A stretch of DNA of 5,522 nucleotides, from NCBI GenBank assembly GCA_029247985.1, contig JAQWKF010000007.1:1-5522 (forward strand). Direction: 5' to 3'. The notes beneath the pieces are model-generated. The model was not told where the DNA came from, made no database searches, and was given only the letters and a program-made list of their open reading frames with translations. Below, in pieces: positions 1 through 5,522 of this stretch; positions within the stretch are counted from its first letter, which is position 1, and the number at the start of each line of letters is the position of its first letter. This DNA is from Flavobacteriaceae bacterium. GTDB taxonomy: Bacteria; Bacteroidota; Bacteroidia; Flavobacteriales; Flavobacteriaceae. A program made the translations under genes and the position numbers.

Positions 1-1
1 C

Positions 2-2107
2 GTTGTTAGAAGCGGCAATTGTATGCTATTAGCTACGGTTGTTTCGGCACGTCAGGCCTCACCAGTTGACTTCCTACCTTTAACGGTAGATTACCGTGAA
101 AAATTTGCAGCCGCAGGGCGATTCCCTGGTGGCTTCTTTAAACGCGAAGCGAGACCCAGCAACGAAGAAATCCTTACCATGCGTTTGGTTGACCGTGTGT
201 TGCGCCCTCTTTTCCCTAAAGACTATCATGCAGAAACCCAATTGATGATTCAATTGATGTCGCACGACGAAAACGTCATGCCTGATGCACTTGCAGGCCT
301 TGCGGCCTCAACCGTTATTCAGCTATCAGACATTCCTTTTGAATGTCCTATTTCTGAAGTTCGTGTGGCACAGCTTGATGGCAAGTTTATTATCAACCCT
401 AGTAAAGCTCAGCTTAAAGAATCGAATGTAGACATCATGATTGGTGCAAGTGCAGATTCTGTAACAATGGTTGAAGGAGAATTTGACGAAGTTTCCGAGG
501 AAGTAATGGCAGATGCCATTCGCTTTGGACACGAAGCTATCAAACTTCAAATTGCCGCTCAAGTTGCGTTAGCGGAAGCTGTTGGCAAAAAAGAAACACG
601 TGAATATGAAGCTGAAGATAGCGACGATGCATTGCAGCAAAATATTCATGATTTTGCATACCAAAAATGTTATGACATTGCCAAAAAAGGCAGTTCTAAA
701 CAAGATCGTAGTATTGCTTTTGGCGAAGTAAAAGAAGCCTTGTTAGCCACTTTTTCTGAGGAAGAACTCGAAGAAAAGGGAAAGCTAATCAGCAAATACT
801 TTAGCAAAGCGCAAAAAGAAGCTGTCCGTGAGTTGGTACTCAGCGAAGGTATTCGTCTTGACGGTCGTAAAACAACTGACATCAGACCAATATGGTGTGA
901 GGTAGATTATTTGCCTTCAACACACGGTTCTTCGGTATTTACACGTGGTGAAACCCAAGCACTTGCAACGGTTACCCTCGGAACCTCTAGAGAGGCCAAC
1001 ATGATCGATTTACCAACTGCACAAGGGGAGGAAACGTTCTACCTTCACTACAACTTCCCACCGTTTTGTACGGGAGAAGCACGTCCGCTAAGAGGTACAT
1101 CTCGCCGCGAAGTAGGACACGGAAACCTGGCACAACGTGCACTCAAAAAGGTGATGCCAGACGATTGTCCTTATACTGTTCGTGTGGTTTCAGAAGTTCT
1201 AGAATCTAACGGTTCATCATCAATGGCTACTGTTTGTGCTGGTACTATGGCACTTATGGATGCTGGAGTTCAAATTAGCAATCCTGTTTCTGGAATAGCC
1301 ATGGGACTTATATCTGACGGAGAGCGCTTCGCAGTGTTATCTGATATTTTAGGAGATGAAGATCACCTAGGAGATATGGACTTTAAAGTGACTGGAACGG
1401 AGAACGGCATAACAGCTTGTCAAATGGATATAAAAATCAAAGGGCTTCCCTATGATATCTTAATCCAAGCATTAAAACAAGCACGTGATGGGCGTATGCA
1501 TATTTTAGATAAGCTGAATGAAACTATTGAGGTGCCAGCAGCAGATGTAAAAGAGCACGCACCTAAGATGGTAATGCGTACAATTCCTAACGAATATATT
1601 GGAGCCATTATCGGCCCTGGAGGGAAGGTAATCCAAGAACTTCAAAAGGAAACCAATACGACTATCGTTATTAACGAAGATCCGGATACAGGGGAAGGCA
1701 TTATAGAAATTTTAGGTACTGGACCAGAAGGAATTGACCAAGTACTTGCTCGCGTTGATGCGCTGACATTTAAACCAGATGTTGGTGAAACTTACGAGGT
1801 TCAAGTAATCAAAATTCTTGACTTTGGAGCAGTGGTTGAATATACAGACGCCCCTGGAAACGAAGTGTTACTTCACGTTAGTGAATTAGCATGGGAACGC
1901 ACTGAAAATGTTACTGATGTTGTAAACATGGGTGATGTATTTGATGTGAAATATTTCGGCATAGATTCACGAACGCGTAAAGAAAAGGTTTCTAGAAAAG
2001 CACTTTTAGAAAAGCCTGAAGGATATGTAGAGCGCAAGCCAAGACCAGCAGGTGGTAACGACCGAAGAAGAAACGGCGGAAACAACCGTCGACCAAAAAG
2101 AGACTAA
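2..2107 (+). CDS. pnp: Polynucleotide phosphorylase (PNPase), 5'-truncated by window edge
   Basis: Phosphate-dependent 3'-to-5' exoribonuclease of cytoplasmic RNA decay, a ring-shaped trimer in known family members. The frame is open to the window edge and reads VVRSGNC before the first ATG at 23, so that ATG is internal; judged against relatives, roughly 30-35 N-terminal residues are missing. Domains in order: first RNase PH domain (to about base 560, with FFKRE at 134-148), all-alpha linker (about 590-835), second RNase PH domain (about 845-1540, with FTRGETQ at 938-958), KH domain (about 1560-1745, GPGG loop at 1613-1624) and S1 domain (about 1781-2005). The metal and catalytic triad equivalent to E. 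coli D486, D492 and K494 is intact (codons at 1361, 1379 and 1385), so the enzyme should be active. The C-terminus is a basic, Arg/Asn/Gly-rich tail from about 2030. A strong terminator follows 21 bases after the stop. Identity is near certain. Confidence 0.98.
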   Translation, partial: VVRSGNCMLLATVVSARQASPVDFLPLTVDYREKFAAAGRFPGGFFKREARPSNEEILTMRLVDRVLRPLFPKDYHAETQLMIQLMSHDENVMPDALAGLAASTVIQLSDIPFECPISEVRVAQLDGKFIINPSKAQLKESNVDIMIGASADSVTMVEGEFDEVSEEVMADAIRFGHEAIKLQIAAQVALAEAVGKKETREYEAEDSDDALQQNIHDFAYQKCYDIAKKGSSKQDRSIAFGEVKEALLATFSEEELEEKGKLISKYFSKAQKEAVRELVLSEGIRLDGRKTTDIRPIWCEVDYLPSTHGSSVFTRGETQALATVTLGTSREANMIDLPTAQGEETFYLHYNFPPFCTGEARPLRGTSRREVGHGNLAQRALKKVMPDDCPYTVRVVSEVLESNGSSSMATVCAGTMALMDAGVQISNPVSGIAMGLISDGERFAVLSDILGDEDHLGDMDFKVTGTENGITACQMDIKIKGLPYDILIQALKQARDGRMHILDKLNETIEVPAADVKEHAPKMVMRTIPNEYIGAIIGPGGKVIQELQKETNTTIVINEDPDTGEGIIEILGTGPEGIDQVLARVDALTFKPDVGETYEVQVIKILDFGAVVEYTDAPGNEVLLHVSELAWERTENVTDVVNMGDVFDVKYFGIDSRTRKEKVSRKALLEKPEGYVERKPRPAGGNDRRRNGGNNRRPKRD

Positions 2108-2128
2108 ACGCCTCTTAAACAACAACTT

Positions 2129-2164
2129 AAATCCGTTAAAAGCAATTTTAGCGGATTTTTTTAT
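2129..2164 (+). terminator. Intrinsic (Rho-independent) terminator of pnp
   Basis: A 13-bp stem (2129-2141 paired with 2146-2158) closes on the four-base loop GCAA and contains a single G-T wobble (2136 with 2151). Its 3' arm runs straight into a T-run (2156-2162), giving a classic plus-strand terminator. On the minus strand the hairpin is not followed by a T-run, so it looks one-directional. It lies 21 bases after the pnp stop and 6 bases before the candidate rpoD promoter, separating the two transcription units. Confidence 0.9.
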
Positions 2165-2170
2165 TTTAAA

Positions 2171-2200
2171 TGTAACCTTAGGTGACATATATACGTATAA
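2171..2200 (+). promoter_or_regulatory. Candidate ECF-sigma-like promoter for rpoD
   Basis: TGTAAC (2171-2176) is followed after exactly 17 bases by CGTATAA (2194-2200). An AAC core at -35 and a CGT core at -10 with about 16-17 bp spacing is the known general pattern of ECF sigma-factor promoters. The usual Bacteroidota housekeeping elements (TTTG or TTG near -33, TAnnTTTG near -7) are absent: there is no TTG anywhere in 2108-2227. A start site near 2206 would give a leader of about 20 bases. The -10 also lies in a 10-bp perfect palindrome, TATACGTATA (2190-2199), and contains TATAAC (2196-2201), so a degenerate ordinary -10 is an alternative. This is a motif reading only. Confidence 0.45.
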
Positions 2201-2227
2201 CACATATCATCCATACAATTCAAAGCA

Positions 2228-3091
2228 ATGAGACAGTTAAAAATTACTAAGCAGGTTACCAATCGTGAAACGGCTTCTTTAGATAAATATCTTCAAGAAA
2301 TAGGAAAAGTTGATCTGATTACTGCTGAGATGGAAGTTGAACTAGCACAACGTATTAAGGCTGGTGATCAAATTGCGCTTGAGAAACTTACAAAAGCCAA
2401 CTTGCGTTTTGTGGTGTCTGTTGCCAAACAATATCAAAATCAGGGCTTAACCCTACCCGACCTTATCAATGAAGGGAATTTAGGGCTCATCAAGGCTGCA
2501 AAACGCTTTGATGAAACACGTGGATTTAAATTTATCTCCTATGCAGTATGGTGGATTCGCCAATCCATATTACAGGCGCTGGCTGAGCAATCTCGTATCG
2601 TAAGGTTGCCACTCAACAAGATTGGATCGATCAATAAAATCAATAAAACATACGCCTTTTTAGAACAAGCGCACGAACGTGTTCCCTCTGCCGAAGAAAT
2701 TGCCAAGGAACTTGACATGACCGTATCTGACGTAAAAGAATCTATGAAAAATTCTGGACGTCACGTATCCATGGATGCTCCGCTAGTAGAGGGTGAAGAT
2801 TCAAATCTATACGATGTACTTCGAAGTGGTGAGTCTCCAAACCCCGACAGAGAACTTATGCACGAATCCTTACGTACAGAAATTGAGCGTGCACTGGAAA
2901 CCCTGACGCCAAGAGAGGCAGATGTTGTACGACTCTATTTCGGCTTAGGAAACCAGCACCCCATGACTTTGGAAGAAATTGGAGAAACATTTGATCTAAC
3001 ACGCGAACGGGTGCGTCAAATTAAGGAGAAAGCCATCAGAAGGCTGAAACATACTTCAAGAAGTAAAATTTTAAAAACGTACCTGGGATAA
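2228..3091 (+). CDS. rpoD: Primary RNA polymerase sigma factor (sigma-70 family, Bacteroidota short type)
   Basis: Directs RNA polymerase core enzyme to housekeeping promoters. At 287 residues it matches the short primary sigma factors of Bacteroidota, which lack region 1.1 and the large non-conserved insert of E. coli RpoD. Region 1.2 covers about residues 16-50; region 2 about 54-122, including core-binding residues (DLINEGNLGLIKA, 78-90) and the -10 recognition and melting stretch FISYAVWWIRQSI (102-114); region 3 about 130-205; region 4 about 215-275, with the -35 helix-turn-helix TLEEIGETFDLTRERVRQI at 247-265. The ATG is supported by the typical N-terminus MRQLKITKQ and by its position after the pnp terminator; no Shine-Dalgarno is visible, as is common in this phylum. 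The stop overlaps the rpe start by one base. A group 2 paralogue is possible, but the intact regions and genome context favour the primary factor. Confidence 0.96.
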   Translation: MRQLKITKQVTNRETASLDKYLQEIGKVDLITAEMEVELAQRIKAGDQIALEKLTKANLRFVVSVAKQYQNQGLTLPDLINEGNLGLIKAAKRFDETRGFKFISYAVWWIRQSILQALAEQSRIVRLPLNKIGSINKINKTYAFLEQAHERVPSAEEIAKELDMTVSDVKESMKNSGRHVSMDAPLVEGEDSNLYDVLRSGESPNPDRELMHESLRTEIERALETLTPREADVVRLYFGLGNQHPMTLEEIGETFDLTRERVRQIKEKAIRRLKHTSRSKILKTYLG

Positions 3092-3753
3092 TGGGCAGAG
3101 TTAAAATTGCACCGTCAATGTTGGCAGCGGATTTTGCCAATTTAGAACGCGACATCCATATGGTAAACCAAAGTGAAGCAGATTGGTTTCATTTGGATAT
3201 CATGGACGGAGTTTTTGTCCCTAATATTTCATTTGGAATGCCCGTGCTTAAGGCTATGGCACAACACACCAAAAAAACATTAGATGTACATTTAATGATT
3301 GTAGACCCCGATCGCTATATTGAAACTTTCGCTCAAATAGGTGCCGATATTTTAACCGTCCACGCCGAAGCTTGCACACACTTACACAGAACCCTACAGG
3401 CCATTAAAGATGCGGGTATGCAAGCTGGCGTTGCACTAAATCCACATACGCCAGTAAGCGTACTAGAAGACGTTATCAATGCTATTGATGTGGTATGTAT
3501 TATGAGTGTAAATCCTGGATTTGGTGGGCAAAAATTCATCCAAAACACCTACGCCAAAGTGCGTAAACTCCGTGCCATGATAGATGAACATGCATCCGCA
3601 ACACGTATTGAGATTGACGGAGGTGTTAATGCTACAAACTGTGCCGATTTGGTTAAAGCTGGTGCGGATGTATTGGTTGCTGGGAGTTTTGTTTTTTCTT
3701 CAGAGGACCCCCTTGATACGATCAAAAACTTACGGCAAGTTGCTAATGCATAG
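3091..3753 (+). CDS. rpe: Ribulose-phosphate 3-epimerase
   Basis: Interconverts D-ribulose 5-phosphate and D-xylulose 5-phosphate in the cytoplasm, in the pentose phosphate pathway. The 220-residue length is normal for this TIM-barrel family. Visible active-site features are the N-terminal strand IAPSMLAADF (6-15, substrate Ser9), HLDIMDG (34-40, metal ligand His34 and catalytic Asp36), DVHLM (65-69, metal ligand His67), VNPGFGGQ (140-147, flexible phosphate loop), DGGV (176-179, metal and catalytic Asp176, then phosphate-binding glycines) and AGSF (197-200). The full catalytic set is present. The start ATG shares its A with the rpoD TAA (TAATG), leaving no separate ribosome binding site and suggesting re-initiation by ribosomes finishing rpoD. 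Ribulose- and allulose-type epimerases are related, but the motifs and length fit Rpe well. Confidence 0.97.
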   Translation: MGRVKIAPSMLAADFANLERDIHMVNQSEADWFHLDIMDGVFVPNISFGMPVLKAMAQHTKKTLDVHLMIVDPDRYIETFAQIGADILTVHAEACTHLHRTLQAIKDAGMQAGVALNPHTPVSVLEDVINAIDVVCIMSVNPGFGGQKFIQNTYAKVRKLRAMIDEHASATRIEIDGGVNATNCADLVKAGADVLVAGSFVFSSEDPLDTIKNLRQVANA

Positions 3754-3757
3754 GGGC

Positions 3758-3801
3758 TAAAAAGATTTAATTTCTTATTTTTAAGTCATCAAATCTTTTT
3801 A
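3758..3801 (+). promoter_or_regulatory. Inverted repeat between rpe and the M48 gene (possible weak terminator or leader hairpin)
   Basis: TAAAAAGATTT (3758-3768) and AAATCTTTTTA (3791-3801) are perfect reverse complements, giving an 11-bp, A/T-rich stem with a 22-base loop. The left arm begins 5 bases after the rpe stop, and the right arm ends on the base before the next ATG. The right-arm T5 (3796-3800) lies within the stem rather than after it, and there is one G-C pair, so this is at best a weak attenuator. If it folds in mRNA it would cover the translation initiation region of the downstream gene. Chance formation in A/T-rich DNA cannot be excluded. I see no Bacteroidota -7 motif (TAnnTTTG) in this gap. 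Confidence 0.4.
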
Positions 3802-4629
3802 ATGAAACCCTTCAAATTAACATTAACGCTATTACTCCTACTTTCCATTGTTACAGGATGTAAAACAAATACCCTTACGGGGAAAAAAACACTTAATTTT
3901 TTTGGCGACAACAAGCCGCTTTTTGCCATGTCACTTAAACAATATGAAGCTTTTTTAAGCGAGCATGAAATCGTTCGTGATACAGAAAACGCCAAACTTG
4001 TATCAAGTATTGGAAGAGATATTGCCAAAGCAGCACAGGCCTATTTCAGCTACAAAGGACAACCCAACCTACTAGATGAGTATGACTGGGAATATCGTCT
4101 GGTAAAAAGCGATCAAGTAAATGCTTGGTGTATGCCGGGTGGCAAAATCGTTTTTTACACGGGCATCATGGATATTGCAGACAACCCTGACGGAATTGCT
4201 GCTATCATGGGTCACGAAGTAGCCCACGCACTTGCTGACCACGGAGCACAACGCATGTCTTTGGGAATAGTTCAACAGGCTGGCGGCATGATTACTGCTG
4301 AGGTTAGTAAAAATCAAGACGCGCGTAAAAGAGAACGGATAATGATGGCCTATGGCATAGGCACCACTGTTGGAGGAATGCTTCCTTTTAGTAGAAAACA
4401 CGAATCTGAAGCCGATAAAATCGGTTTGGAGCTTATGACTATTGCTGGATATAACCCTGAAGAAACTCCTAAACTTTGGGCGCGCATGAAAGCGCAATCA
4501 AAAGGAAAACAACCCGAGTTTTTAAGTACGCACCCCAGTGAAGATCGACGAATTGAAAACCTAAAAGAATGGATTCCTCAAGCCAAAGCACTGGCTGGAG
4601 AAATAAAAATAATAACCAACATTAACTAA
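3802..4629 (+). CDS. M48-family zinc metalloprotease, predicted lipoprotein
   Basis: A predicted zinc endopeptidase of peptidase family M48, the soluble group that includes the outer-membrane quality-control proteases BepA and LoiP; its substrate here is unknown. The 275-residue protein starts with a lipoprotein signal: basic start, hydrophobic stretch about 6-17, lipobox VTGC with Cys20. The zinc site is HEVAH (138-142, bases 4213-4227) plus the third ligand Glu201 in ESEAD (201-205, bases 4402-4416). The conserved STHPS motif is at 242-246. Only about 20 residues follow STHPS, so there is no TPR domain as in BepA. Residues after Cys20 (KTNTL) lack the acidic patch of Bacteroidota surface-export signals, so a periplasm-facing lipoprotein is inferred. 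It lies 48 bases after rpe and 21 bases before another lipoprotein gene, suggesting shared transcription. Start chosen because the signal peptide begins there; no Shine-Dalgarno is seen. Confidence 0.93.
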   Translation: MKPFKLTLTLLLLLSIVTGCKTNTLTGKKTLNFFGDNKPLFAMSLKQYEAFLSEHEIVRDTENAKLVSSIGRDIAKAAQAYFSYKGQPNLLDEYDWEYRLVKSDQVNAWCMPGGKIVFYTGIMDIADNPDGIAAIMGHEVAHALADHGAQRMSLGIVQQAGGMITAEVSKNQDARKRERIMMAYGIGTTVGGMLPFSRKHESEADKIGLELMTIAGYNPEETPKLWARMKAQSKGKQPEFLSTHPSEDRRIENLKEWIPQAKALAGEIKIITNIN

Positions 4630-4650
4630 TTTAAAATAAATTCTATCACA

Positions 4651-5522
4651 ATGAGAACTTTCGTTTTACTACTTTTTACTTTGGCCCTGATGTCTGGTTG
4701 CACGACCTCCACACCAACACAAGAGTTACAAGGCCTAATGAAAACCTATCATGAGGAAACACTAAAAATGAATCCCGTAGGCGCTACCTATCAAGGAGAC
4801 AACCGCTACAACGATTATTTACCAAATTACCTGTCAGATGCTGTCATAAACAAGCACAAGGCTTTTTACAGTGACATCCTGCAGCAGCTTAATACTATAG
4901 ATGAAAAAAGTTTGAGTGAAGAAGACAGGTTGAGTAAAGAAATACTAAAGTGGGAGTGCGAAACCAGTTTGATGGGAATGGAATTCCCCAGTGAATTACT
5001 TCCCATTGACCAAATGTGGACCTTACAACTAACCATAGGCCAATTGGCTACAGGGACTGGCGCACAGCCATTTAAAACAGTTGAGGATTATGAAAACTGG
5101 CTCTCAAGAGTGAACGATTACGTGGTTTGGTTGTCAAGTGCAAAAGCGCGCATGGAAGAAGGTATTGAGCGCGGTATAGTATTGCCAAAATCACTAATCC
5201 GTAAGGTTGTTCCACAGTTAGCATCGATTACTGAAGCCGATTTAGAAAAAAATATTTTCTATACCCCTGCTCGCAATTTTCCAGAAGATTTTACTGCAGC
5301 ACAAAAAGAAAAGCTTTCTAAAGCTTATTCCGGTATGGTCACCAATAAAATCATACCTGCCTATCAAAGTTTGGTAGCATATATGGGAGATGAATATTTA
5401 GAAGCGGGGCGTAACAGCAGCGGGTTTGATGCCTACTCTTTTGGAGAAGATTATTACAACTATGCTATTAGACGCTACACCACTACGAACATGAGTGCTG
5501 ACGAAATCCATCAACTTGGACT
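4651..5522 (+). CDS. DUF885-family lipoprotein, 3'-truncated by window edge
   Basis: The frame runs from ATG 4651 to the window end: 290 codons without a stop. It begins with a lipoprotein signal (MRTFVLLLFTLALMSGC, Cys17 in lipobox LMSGC); as in the upstream gene, residues after the Cys (TTSTPTQ) carry no acidic export patch, so a periplasm-facing lipoprotein is inferred. The body resembles DUF885 proteins: NPVGATYQGDNRYND near residues 41-55, a GIERGIVLPKSLIRKVVPQL block at about 171-190, and MSADEIHQLGL at the right edge. Full-length members are usually about 550-600 residues, so about half is missing, including the C-terminal part where the family carries its HExxH-type putative metallopeptidase site; activity cannot be judged here. 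The gene follows the M48 gene by 21 A/T-rich bases with no terminator or Shine-Dalgarno, which suggests one operon. Family assignment is from motif recall, not a search. Confidence 0.85.
   Translation, partial: MRTFVLLLFTLALMSGCTTSTPTQELQGLMKTYHEETLKMNPVGATYQGDNRYNDYLPNYLSDAVINKHKAFYSDILQQLNTIDEKSLSEEDRLSKEILKWECETSLMGMEFPSELLPIDQMWTLQLTIGQLATGTGAQPFKTVEDYENWLSRVNDYVVWLSSAKARMEEGIERGIVLPKSLIRKVVPQLASITEADLEKNIFYTPARNFPEDFTAAQKEKLSKAYSGMVTNKIIPAYQSLVAYMGDEYLEAGRNSSGFDAYSFGEDYYNYAIRRYTTTNMSADEIHQLG

Noticed and set aside
23..25. ATG at 23 as the true start of pnp
   Set aside because: The frame is open upstream to the window edge and the residues before it (VVRSGNC) fit the conserved PNPase N-terminus; starting here would remove the first strands of the RNase PH domain.
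2006..2203. Minus-strand open frame of 65 codons across the pnp end and the terminator
   Set aside because: It reads through the terminator hairpin and the T-run, resembles no family I know, and is best explained by low stop density in A/T-rich spacer.
2108..2227. Possible small RNA or riboswitch in the pnp-rpoD gap
   Set aside because: The gap is fully accounted for by the terminator and a short promoter region; the remaining leader of about 20 bases is too short for a structured element.
2631..2648. Tandem 9-bp direct repeat (TCAATAAAA twice) inside rpoD
   Set aside because: It encodes INKINK in the region 3 segment, which I recall as a conserved stretch of Bacteroidota primary sigma factors, so protein sequence explains it.
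4072..4497. Minus-strand open frame of 141 codons opposite the M48 gene
   Set aside because: It lies entirely antisense to a gene with intact catalytic motifs, has no recognisable domain, and its composition looks like a reverse-frame shadow.

Overview
The window reads as an ordinary chromosomal core region of a member of the Bacteroidota, most likely the family Flavobacteriaceae. Four things point there: a 287-residue primary sigma factor lacking region 1.1; PNPase wording typical of the group (FFKREARPSNEEIL); start codons without Shine-Dalgarno sequences in A/T-rich leaders; and the order primary sigma gene followed directly by rpe. All genes are on the plus strand, and base composition looks even throughout. 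I see no mobile element, CRISPR array, tRNA or rRNA.

Layout: (1) 2-2107, polynucleotide phosphorylase (pnp), missing its N-terminus at the left window edge. (2) 2108-2227, a 120-base gap holding a strong intrinsic terminator for pnp, followed by a candidate promoter that resembles the ECF-sigma type rather than the usual Bacteroidota -33/-7 type. (3) 2228-3091, primary sigma factor (rpoD). (4) 3091-3753, ribulose-5-phosphate 3-epimerase (rpe), whose start codon shares one base with the rpoD stop codon. (5) 3754-3801, a short gap almost filled by an 11-bp inverted repeat. (6) 3802-4629, an M48-type zinc metalloprotease with a lipoprotein signal. (7) 4651-5522, the N-terminal half of a second lipoprotein, of the DUF885 family, cut by the right window edge.

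Functionally, pnp (RNA decay) appears to be its own transcriptional end point. The sigma gene and rpe form a tight, probably translationally coupled pair. The two lipoproteins are 21 bases apart and look like a co-expressed cell-envelope peptidase pair; they may be read from the rpoD-rpe transcript, subject to the hairpin between rpe and the protease. I found no clearly new system. The points most worth a second look are the unusual promoter in front of the primary sigma gene, the rpoD/rpe overlap, the hairpin at 3758-3801, and the pairing of two secreted putative metallopeptidases.
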